A stretch of DNA of 38,490 nt, from IMG/VR virus record IMGVR_UViG_3300031841_002281, positions 1 through 38,490 of that record, one strand, 5' to 3'. Below are positions 1 to 7,700 of the stretch, one piece after another. The notes below the pieces were generated by a model. It did no database searches, had not been told where the DNA came from, and saw only the letters and a list, made by a program, of their open reading frames with translations. The stretch is from a virus. A program made the translations under genes and the position numbers. Numbering within the stretch: position 1 is the first letter of the stretch; the number at the start of each line of letters is the position of its first letter.

Positions 1-96
1 ATATTGTAGATTTTTATCTACAGACTTTACTTTTGGCTTATTGAGCAGAAGTCGCTCAAACTGATCTAATACTTTCATAATCATTTTAGTTTTCAT
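1..96 (-). CDS. Possible integrase, N-terminal 32 codons (runs off window)
   Basis: An ORF opens with ATG at 96-94 and stays open to base 1. It would encode MKTKMIMKVLDQFERLLLNK and 12 further residues. The piece is short and shows no catalytic motif. A helix of the type VLDQFERLLLNK followed by a basic stretch fits the core-binding N-terminus of tyrosine recombinases, but that is weak by itself. The main argument is position: it starts about 170 bases from a tRNA-half/direct-repeat attachment-like site, where phage integrases usually sit. The SD upstream of 96 is poor; M5 (84) and M7 are alternative starts. The ORF itself could be chance, so the call is tentative. Confidence 0.35.
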   Translation of the reverse strand, partial: MKTKMIMKVLDQFERLLLNKPKVKSVDKNLQY

Positions 97-119
97 AGTA
101 AATAATACAGAGCTTGTAT

Positions 120-130
120 CCGTACTACGG
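120..130. promoter_or_regulatory. Palindromic operator-like site CCGTACTACGG
   Basis: This is a perfect 5-base inverted repeat around one central base. The same palindrome with a different centre (CCGTATTACGG) occurs at 1512-1522. Both lie just upstream of minus-strand starts (96 and 1464). I found no third intact copy by eye. It is probably a repressor site that links the possible integrase to the RHH/early operon. Confidence 0.5.
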
Positions 131-168
131 CAAGTGATTATGTCAAGTATGTTATTCGCAATTGTCCT

Positions 169-192
169 AATTTGGGTCTAAATTTGGGTCTA
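169..192. repeat. Tandem direct repeat, 2 x AATTTGGGTCTA
   Basis: Two identical 12-base units abut exactly (169-180 and 181-192). They lie about 70 bases from the tRNA-like core, on the side of the possible integrase gene. The shared motif TTGGGTCTA resembles TTGAGTCTT and ATGAGTCTA at 372-391. The best reading is integrase arm-binding sites. Confidence 0.6.
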
Positions 193-263
193 TACTTGTC
201 CAAGTCTGTCCAATGTATTTTGAGTTCCCTCTTTATATAATACCACTATATCTATCAGTTTAT

Positions 264-305
264 AGTGATTAACAGTCACCCGCTCTGCCTCTGAGCTACC
301 GAGCA
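264..305 (-). other. 5' half of tRNA-Asn(GTT), probable att core
   Basis: Read on the minus strand, the piece holds a 7-base acceptor strand TGCTCGG, TA at positions 8-9, a D stem GCTC/GAGC with a 7-base loop, and an anticodon stem GGTGA/TCACT closing the loop CTGTTAA, whose anticodon is GTT (Asn). After position 43 the similarity stops. No T-arm and no 3' acceptor strand follow, so it cannot be a working tRNA. It is most simply the stretch shared between phage and host att sites. Carrying a 5' half is less common than carrying a 3' half. Confidence 0.65.
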
Positions 306-352
306 ATAAATCCCTAGTAAGATCTGTTTGTAGGGATTATGGAGAATCATCT

Positions 353-442
353 CTATAGTGTCAATCTTAGGTTGAGTCTTTTATGAGTCTAAAATATGTC
401 TATTGGAAAATTTAGCCTGTTTTTTTCCAATTGACGCTATAG
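353..442. repeat. Nested inverted repeats
   Basis: The outer arms CTATAGTGTCAA (353-364) and TTGACGCTATAG (431-442) pair in 11 of 12 positions. Inside them ATTGGAAAA (402-410) pairs perfectly with TTTTCCAAT (423-431) across a 12-base loop. Nearby are AATCCCTA/TAGGGATT (309-316 and 331-338), CACTATA/TATAGTG (244-250 and 261-267), and GGTGGC/GCCACC (458-463 and 482-487) around an A/T-rich loop. None has a terminator-like U-run in the right place. They are more likely protein-binding or excision-related sites. Confidence 0.5.
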
Positions 443-501
443 CCCACTATTTATCTAGGTGGCACAATTTTTAAAAAAAACGCCACCGGGAAAATGTTGA
501 C

Positions 502-539
502 AAAAAAAGGGCTGCACCCCTCATAAAGATGCAGCCCTT
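502..539 (-). terminator. Rho-independent terminator of the left operon
   Basis: On the minus strand, AAGGGCTGCA pairs perfectly with TGCAGCCCTT over a 13-base loop and is followed directly by seven T (508-502). It lies 25 bases past the stop of the 24-aa membrane peptide, closing the four-gene operon that begins at 1464. It also separates that operon from the attachment-site region. Confidence 0.9.
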
Positions 540-564
540 GGTATGCGTGTGGTAGTGGATGCGG

Positions 565-639
565 TTACAGCCAATCGAAGATCCAAGCTAGTAAGATCAA
601 CCCAACGATCAACAAACAGCCGAAACCGACCAAAGTCAT
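565..639 (-). CDS. 24-aa single-TM micropeptide
   Basis: ATG at 639-637 follows directly on the TAG of the upstream gene (642-640), and TAA is at 567-565. The peptide begins MTLVGFGCLLIVGLILLAWI and ends FDWL. It has no charged residue before a single Asp near the C-terminus, so nearly the whole chain can span a membrane. The abutting stop/start pair suggests translational coupling, and the operon terminator follows 25 bases later. Function is unknown; a holin-like or membrane-signalling micropeptide is possible. No separate SD is evident. I rate it real mainly because the space between gene and terminator is otherwise unused and the hydrophobic pattern is clean. Confidence 0.6.
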   Translation of the reverse strand: MTLVGFGCLLIVGLILLAWIFDWL

Positions 640-927
640 CTAAGCAGCCAATTCACTATGTTTACCACAATAGCCCCGACTATCACTACCAGAAATAATA
701 ATTTCTCCATCTACCACCTCCACTTTATCTTCTTTTAATAATTGTTTAATTCTATAAGGCATGAATACTTTACAAGTTGGCCCAACATAATACCCCACCT
801 TGTCGTAGGTATACACATAGCCAACCTTCACCTCCGGAATATCCTGTATTTCAGATTTAAATATTACAGATTTCGGTAAAGATATTCTTCCAAACATACC
901 ATTTAATATATCAGCTACTTGTTTCAT
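640..927 (-). CDS. Hypothetical protein, ~95 aa
   Basis: No family is recognised. It is the third gene of the small left operon. Several in-frame ATGs exist (948, 942, 927). I prefer 927 because it forms an ATGA junction with the stop of the preceding gene (TGA 926-924), the coupling style used throughout this genome. Starting at 948 would give 102 aa. The product is mixed, with basic N-terminal and acidic central parts. It contains a PEVKVGYVYTYDKVGYYVGP stretch that looks like a small beta-rich fold. Its early/regulatory location suggests a host-interaction role, but nothing in the sequence names one. Confidence 0.75.
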   Translation of the reverse strand: MKQVADILNGMFGRISLPKSVIFKSEIQDIPEVKVGYVYTYDKVGYYVGPTCKVFMPYRIKQLLKEDKVEVVDGEIIISGSDSRGYCGKHSELAA

Positions 928-1274
928 TTTTCTTTTAACCATTTCCATATTTTTTGTGCTGTAGATAATTCCTCATCACCACCATTTCCCCTCCAATCAT
1001 AAACCAAACCAACTTGCCCCTTGTCTAAAGTAACTCTTGCAAGTGGAGCTATACCGAAAGCCTTATTTAAAACATCCATTATAACAGCTTCGATTGAGTC
1101 GTATTTATTATCGTAATTTATATACTTGTGATAAAGCATCTGTGATTCTGATATTAATATTTTATCATCATCCACCACTCTACCCACCATAAGTAACTGA
1201 TGAGGCACTCGTTTCATCCCATAAGGAACATCAAGCTGTTGCGTCACAGACCACCACCCTTTCTTCGTGCTCAT
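924..1274 (-). CDS. Hypothetical protein, 116 aa
   Basis: It starts with ATG at 1274-1272 and overlaps the upstream 77-aa gene by 44 bases. A later ATG at 1217 would remove the overlap and gives a sensible start (MKRVPHQLLMVGR), so the true start is uncertain. The chain has a beta-strand-like opening, a central helix (IEAVIMDVLNKAFGI) and a lysine/tryptophan-rich end (IWKWLKEK). No motif is recognised. It shares the left operon with three other small proteins and is coupled to the next gene by an ATGA overlap. Confidence 0.75.
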   Translation of the reverse strand: MSTKKGWWSVTQQLDVPYGMKRVPHQLLMVGRVVDDDKILISESQMLYHKYINYDNKYDSIEAVIMDVLNKAFGIAPLARVTLDKGQVGLVYDWRGNGGDEELSTAQKIWKWLKEK

Positions 1275-1464
1275 GTATTAGTTTTTGAAAGTCTGCCAAT
1301 ACTTTCTTCCGGCTTCCTTTCAAGCCAAACTGATTTTTTATAATGCTGTAGGCAGATCGTCCCCTTCTTGTCATCCCTGTGATCTCTAATTTTAGTGCTC
1401 CTTTAAGAGCATACATCCTACCTAGAGGAATCTGCGTACCGGTTAATGTAGTTATATTATCCAT
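1231..1464 (-). CDS. Small conserved-looking hypothetical protein, 77 aa
   Basis: This is the first gene of the left operon, with ATG at 1464-1462. It is basic and compact: an N-terminal TGTQIPLGRMYALKGALKLE segment, then GMTRRGRSAYSIIKNQFGLKG, then a helix with His and Glu. The arrangement resembles short phage DNA-binding or inhibitor proteins, and the RRGRS basic patch would suit nucleic-acid binding. That is inference; no known motif is visible. Transcription probably starts in the divergent region 1465-1595 that it shares with the RHH gene, so it may be under RHH or repressor control. Confidence 0.8.
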   Translation of the reverse strand: MDNITTLTGTQIPLGRMYALKGALKLEITGMTRRGRSAYSIIKNQFGLKGSRKKVLADFQKLIHEHEERVVVCDATA

Positions 1465-1595
1465 AATGTATATCGTATTTTAGTTAATAAGTTTTCACAG
1501 ATTGTAATAAGCCGTATTACGGATCAAGCCTTTTTTTGCGATTGTGCTTGCTTTAAGTACGAAAATTTTTGTTTCTTTAAATTACTTAAAGAGAT
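1465..1595. promoter_or_regulatory. Divergent promoter/operator region
   Basis: This 131-base gap separates the minus-strand operon (start 1464) from the plus-strand RHH gene (start 1596). It holds the perfect palindrome CCGTATTACGG (1512-1522). It also holds three half-sites: CTTTAAGTA (1551-1559), CTTTAA (1575-1580) and TACTTAAAG (1583-1591), with the first and last forming a perfect 9-base inverted repeat 23 bases apart. The last half-site overlaps the RHH ribosome-binding region, which suggests autoregulation. No convincing -35/-10 pair was assigned. Confidence 0.55.
1512..1522. promoter_or_regulatory. Palindromic operator-like site CCGTATTACGG
   Basis: This is the second copy of the palindrome CCGTA-N-TACGG also present at 120-130. 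It lies between the divergent RHH gene and left operon, 48 bases upstream of the 77-aa gene start. Two intergenic copies upstream of two transcription units suggest a common regulator. Confidence 0.5.
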
Positions 1596-1769
1596 ATGCC
1601 AAAAAAAAGAAATCACGACAGAGCTGCAGGACAGACAGCAATAAGTTTCAGTTGTACCGAGGAAATGAAGAAACAACTTCAGAAATTAGCAGATAAAGAC
1701 AATCGCACTTTATCTAATTTTCTACAGGTCATCATTAAAAAACATTTAGGTCAATATAAGGGCTTTTAG
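1596..1769 (+). CDS. Ribbon-helix-helix (Arc/CopG-type) DNA-binding protein, 57 aa
   Basis: This is the only convincing plus-strand gene in the window. A basic arm (MPKKRNHDRAAGQ) leads into a short beta strand (TAISFSC). Helix 1 (TEEMKKQLQKLADKDN) and helix 2 (RTLSNFLQVIIKKHL) follow, which is the beta-alpha-alpha pattern and size of the RHH fold (dimeric repressors such as Arc, CopG and MetJ). The beta strand would insert in the major groove of its operator. An AAAGAG purine tract precedes the ATG. The gene is divergent from the left operon, with half-sites CTTTAA repeated just upstream, so it probably represses itself and the operon. Its stop lies 17 bases from the end of the convergent giant gene. 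Confidence 0.8.
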   Translation: MPKKRNHDRAAGQTAISFSCTEEMKKQLQKLADKDNRTLSNFLQVIIKKHLGQYKGF

Positions 1770-1784
1770 AGTCCCACAGAGCCC
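1760..1784. terminator. Weak bidirectional hairpin between convergent genes
   Basis: GGGCT (1760-1764) and AGCCC (1780-1784) form an imperfect stem between the ends of the RHH gene and the giant gene. It is followed by TTATATT on the minus strand and, 10 bases on, by TTTTT on the plus strand. Location is right for a shared terminator, but the stem is short. Confidence 0.35.
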
Positions 1785-1785
1785 A

Positions 1786-4700
1786 CTAATTCATTTTTGC
1801 TTCGATGAATAATTTAGAGTATTCTTCTAAATTGGTTCTTAGTGTTTGCAACTTACTTTTCCAAAACTTTTTATCTTTTACTGCCGGATCATCAATGTGA
1901 TCTAAACAGCTTTTAGCGTCATCATGGTAAACAGAGTATTCACTATACCAATCACTAAGCACCTCATACTCACGCTCAGTCATTATGAATTTCCGGTTAT
2001 CAGCTCTAACACCAGATATTCGATTATACTCTTTAATCATTTTATGAGTATTTTCACCATAACTAAGTTTTAGTTTTGCATACCTAATATCTTGCGTTCG
2101 ATCTATTTCGTACCCTGTTTCGTACCGTCCGGAATCACTTACCTTGATAAGCCTACCTATTGTTTGTTTACCCCAAGTCTTTAAACCATATTCCAATGTT
2201 GTATCTGTTTCTGGATCTACACCAACGAAATTACCCAGACCAGATTGATCGTATGTCCATAAAAACATTTTTTGTAATCCATGCTTACCTCTAACTAAGT
2301 TTTCATCGTAGCTCAGTATATCCCTACCGGTAAATGAATCCTTGGGATTACCACCACCAATATATTCTTTCCATGCCGGCCCAATCTCTAACAATGGATG
2401 CAGCCCAGGCATCTGTTTTTGTACAAAATCAGATAATCCTTCCAATCCTTTTGTTGGATATACTTCTTCCCCTTCCATTTGTTGTGCTACTTCAAAAAGA
2501 AATGCAGAATGAAATTTACTTATCATTTTCTGCGTTTCATCCATCGGTATTCTAAAATATACAACTTTAGCACCTATCGGAATGTCATCAGTAAACACAT
2601 TAATAAACCGATCTATGCCTTCTGAATCTACATAAACATACCCCATTGGTATACAATGGTAATTATCTTGGTCATAGCTTGGTATCATTTCCATTGCTTT
2701 TTTAACAGCAGCACCAAACAACCCTACTAAGCCACCAACTTTTAGCATCGTCCACATACCAGAGGATCTCATATATTTTAACCACCAACTAGCAGTAACT
2801 CCGGCATTTGTTTGTCGATCAGATCTGTTTCCACCGGGTCTACCTCCATAATTTGGCATTTGTTCAGATCCACCGGGAAATCTTGGTGGTAATTTACCAC
2901 CACCACCAGATCCACCACTCAGAGGACCGAGCCCAAGAAATCTTTTGCGATCTGTTGTACCCATGCCTTTAACTTGTCCAGACATAAGTTTGAAATCCAT
3001 CATGTAACCTTTCATAGCTACATTGATAAATGGCATTAATGCTCCACTCATGTAAGCAACTTTACCTCTTCTCCAATATGGAGGAACTCCAGAATAATTT
3101 CGCACGAACTCTCCGGCTTCTTCCGGCTTAATACCTAACTCTCTTGTTAAGATATAATAGGGAGCAGTTTTAGCTAAAGTTTCAAATGTTTGCCCTATTT
3201 GTAAGATCTTACCACCCATCCATTCTAAAGGTTTTAAGAATTTCTCTAGCTTGGCATATAATCCTTTTTCATTTTTTGGTGCTAATTTATATCTCTCCAA
3301 TATCATTTTGAAGATACCACTTTCATCTTCGTAAACATTTTGAGAATAATTATCAAAAGGTGTACCAATAGCACCAACCTCCATCATTTCTTGTACTATA
3401 GGTGAAAGCTCACCTTTAATCCTACCCCATGATGTTCTCCAAAGTTTTTTATAGGCTTTAAGAAGTTGCAAGCGACTAACTTTATTAGGAAGATTCACCC
3501 AAGTTCTATTAAAATCCCTCATTGGTGATAAGATCCATTGGAAACCGGGATTATAAGTTATGAAAAGCGGATAGAAAAACTTTCTGAATGTTAAATTACC
3601 AAAGATTCCTATAACCCCATCAAACATAGGATCTACTCCTTTATGTGCCTGGGCTACATCCCAAGGCACAACATATTCAAATAACTCTCCATTCCTTACT
3701 AGAGTAATTGTACCTTCTTTCCATTTACTACGATTGATCTCAGAACGAACACTATCGTTATACACCTTTTTCCGAGCTAAAATATTTCGATCAAATACCA
3801 TTTTGTAATCTAGCTCCCGGATTTCATTTGGGAAATAACTTTCCATCAACCTAACTGTAGCAGTTTGTGCTCTATGCTTCTCTAACAACCTTAAAGCAGC
3901 AAGTGCTTTCATTACCATGATGGGAAATGGATTCATTCCCGGCTTAAAAGAACCTACTTGTTTTTTTATACCGGCTGGCACATAGGGACGATCCATGAAA
4001 TATTCTGCGACTGCAAATGTGGCATAGCTATCTTTGTTTGGTAAAATATGGTCATGCCATGTTCTAGCTGTAAACATACCTTCCTTGTAAAGATCCTCAT
4101 AGATCTCAAAGAACATCCTACGAAACTTTTTAGCGTGTAGATCAAGTATAGCAATTTTATCAGATCCCAACTCACCCATCATAGATAGTAAATTTCTACG
4201 AGCTTCTGTTGGTGTAGTGCCATACTCATTAGCAATTTGAGATCTACCTGTACCCATTCGATTTGTCTCATGGATAATACGAGTAAACATTAAATACTGA
4301 CCAAAGTCTTCTAAAGTAAGTGCATAGTCATTTAAGCCACCTACAATTTCTCTATAGACCTTAGATACCCATATATAAGGTTTGTTATTAGAAAATGGAT
4401 GTACACCCCATAACATCTCTGGATCTTCCGACCAATCGAAAGTAGCTCCTTGCTCTTTTGCTTTTTTTACTCGTTTCTGAACTCCGTAAGCATAATCGTA
4501 ATGGTCTACTTGCAACTTACTCCAAAATTGCCGAGCTGATGTTACAGCTTTTCTTTGCAAACTATCTTCGTAAACTATTTGTTCTTGCAGCTTCCATCGC
4601 TTTCTTTGCTCTTCAAGCCTATTACGCAATACCCCACTAGCTTGATTTGTTCTAATGAAATCCCAAACTTTTCTTATTTTTGCCTCTAAACTTGGTTTAG

Positions 4701-7700
4701 TAGGTAAGTATGAAAAGAATGATTGCCAGAACATCGGTGCACGTTCTTGTAATTCATGTGGTGCACAGAATAAAACCGACAATGTATCTGCGTACAACTC
4801 CACAGATGATTGCCGATATGCTATATAGCTTGGATCTCCCTCTATTGGCTTCCACCAATCCATTAGATCCAATAGTTCAGCTCTAATTAATTTTTCATCA
4901 AGCATACCACCTTCACCCATAGTCTGTGCAAGCAATTGGTGGTATCGTGGTTTAGATTCTTTTTTTATTCTTTTATTAAGTGCATCTCTAGCTACCGGTA
5001 CATCTTGTTGATTTATAGGAGCTAAATATTCTGCATAAGCATCCTTCCAACCGGTTTGCCGCTTCATGTTTTTGAATGGATCAAGTTGCTTTGCTTCTGC
5101 TATCTCTAACCATTCTTTATAAATCTCTTCAGTAATTTGCTTTTCTGCGTTACTCCTAATTTTTCTCCGTTCTTGCGGAGTCATAGTAAAGTCAGTTACA
5201 GGAGCACCCATAAATGCCGGTAACTGCTTGTCTTTATTATCATTAGCACTAGCAATTCGTCCTAATATATTACCACGCTTAATATTGAAATCATCCATGT
5301 AGTCGAACACATGACCCATTTCATGGGCAAATGTCATTGCAGCTTGGTCGTTTGACATTTTAAAAGTGTTTGGATTGATTGCCATAAACCAATCCTTCCT
5401 ACCATAAGGGGCTACATAACCTAAAGAATCCCTAGATTTTTTAAGTTTTGGAAATTCTCCTTTTATTGCTACATACAATTTAACAAGCTCTGGAAATCTT
5501 ATCGGTGGTATAGCTTCTAAGTTAAACTTTTGCTTAACTACATTTCCATTACGATCTATGTAATCAAAGCAAGATTCCACCGGCTCACTTCTTCTACCAC
5601 CAATAGCTTGGATTGGCTTTTCTCCGTATTGACCTTGTTTTTGCTCAACTGAAATTAAATCATTATTTCCAAACCCTAAGTCATTACCATTTGCTATATT
5701 AAAACCATCTCTCCACTCACTACCCTCCTTTATTACATCTAAGGTATTTTGGGCGGCATCGAATATAACACTATCATTTAATATTTGCTGATCTGCTTGT
5801 TCTTTTGTTTTTGCCGGTGGTTCATAAAGGATAATTTGGCTACTACCTATTGCTTGTGCTTTAAGTCTTATTTTACCAATAAAACTACTTGGATCTGACC
5901 TTGTTCCATCATCAATGATTTCTTTAGTCACTCCTCTAATTATATTTTTACGATCTAAATAAAATACAAAATAGCCATTGCCGTTTGCGTTACTCAAATC
6001 ACCATCAAATTTTTGCATAAATTGATTGATGTAATGAATAGCGTGTTCTGTTTCATTCATCTTATAACCACTAATCGGATTATATTCCTTAGTGATATGA
6101 AACATATCTTGTTGAATAGCTATATCTTTTATTATTCCATAATGGTGAGTATTATCTGATCTTTTAGCAAAAGCGTATTCACCATGGTCTAAAACAATTG
6201 AACCTACATAGTTAGATTTGTACTTCATCCCTTCGTGCATTTTGTCATCGGTAACACTAGGTGATGGATCTCCAGATGGATGGTTATGAACTATATAAAA
6301 TTCATCATATTTCGTATTAAATTCTTTAACTGCCTTGGGATCTATATTAGCTGCATGAGGACTATTTAGGGTAGTAGTTTGAACTTCTTGTATAATTCCA
6401 TCTTTAACACCAACTACATGAGCATATTCTAAATTTGGACTTCTTAATACTTGTGCGTGTTTTATGAACTCTTCAATATTACTTGGATCTGGCATTGCTT
6501 TACCGATCAGACTTGTAGTTTTGACCGGATCTATACTTGCAATAAGACCACCGGTTAAAAGTTGTTCAATATCCCTAGTAGAATCTTTTGCTTTCTGTAT
6601 GTCTCGTAATCCTTTGAGCTCTGCATCAAGATCCCTTTGCACTAAATCTAAGTATGCTTCAGATAGTTGCGGAAACCATCTAACAAAATGATACCTAATA
6701 TTTTCGTAATTTCCATCTCGTTCAGTTATCCACCAATGCACAAACGACTCGATACAAAATTCTATTTGTTCTTCTGTAAGTAATGTGTGTGGCTTAACAT
6801 TACCGATCATGTGATCTTTATTTGCAGCTATTGCTCTAGCTATACTCGGAGATGCCGGTGCTAATTTTTTTAGCTTATTTAAAGTATGCCTATACCTATT
6901 TTGCCGAATAGCTGCCCTAGCTTTTAGCTTTAAATTGCGTGGATTAATTACATCCCTTACACCATAAGGAGAGCTTGGCTCTTCCGTACGAATAGGCATT
7001 TGCACCAACCAAGCAGCCGGATCACCCTTAATACCCGGACGCATCATTACAATAAGTGGTGCATTTCTTCCATCTGGTCTAAATTCAATAACTCCAAGTT
7101 TTAATTCTGCTACAGCTTTTGCTATATCTGCTAAAAACTTTGAATTTATAACGACATCTGGTTTCCGTTTTACCGGTGCATTAGGACTAGAATATTCAAA
7201 TGATGCGTCATTATGATAAGTGTACATTGATATTTTACCATCTGTACCCAACTGCATCCCAATATTCATCCCGGCATCGGTTTTATTCCGGGACATTAGA
7301 TTTAACGAAGTTGCCCAGGTATGCAAAGTTGCTGAATCCAATTGCCAATTTAGATCCGGCTTAAAATATTTATCAGTAAACGAGAAAAAATCTTTATCAC
7401 TATTTAATACACCCTTTGGTACAACATGATGAAGTGGAGGATACTTTCCTCCTTCCTTGTTTTGTAAAATATTTTTTTCATCTAAAGCCACAACCCCACT
7501 AGGGAGCTTACCGGTTTTTTGGTTTTTAATAAATATTAGCCTACGACCATCTGTAGCAGCGATTGTTTCGTAAGGTAATTTATTACCATTATGCAACTGA
7601 ACTACATTTTTGAGCATATATCGCTCAAGATTTGTACTTACAAAATAGTTTCCGGCTTTTGCTAAATCACCTTTACCTCTCGGATAAGGTGTAGGTTTAA

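Larger units (their letters stand above)
161..391. other. Putative phage attachment site (attP) region
   Basis: A 42-base tRNA-Asn 5' half (264-305) is flanked on both sides by short direct repeats that look like integrase arm sites. On the left there are two abutting copies of AATTTGGGTCTA (169-192) and two TGTCCAA copies 10 bases apart (197-203, 207-213). On the right are TTGAGTCTT (372-380) and ATGAGTCTA (383-391), sharing the core TRGTCT with the left arm. A tRNA-derived core between arm repeats, beside a possible integrase start, is the layout of tyrosine-integrase attP sites. Phage-type sequence on both sides argues that this is attP and not attL or attR. Integration has not been shown. 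Confidence 0.55.

Noticed and set aside
264-305. A complete tRNA-Asn gene on the minus strand
   Set aside because: Sequence after position 43 does not fold into a T arm and does not pair with the acceptor strand.
458-487. GGTGGC/GCCACC hairpin as a terminator
   Set aside because: The T-run lies in the loop, not after the stem, on either strand; the clear terminator is at 502-539.
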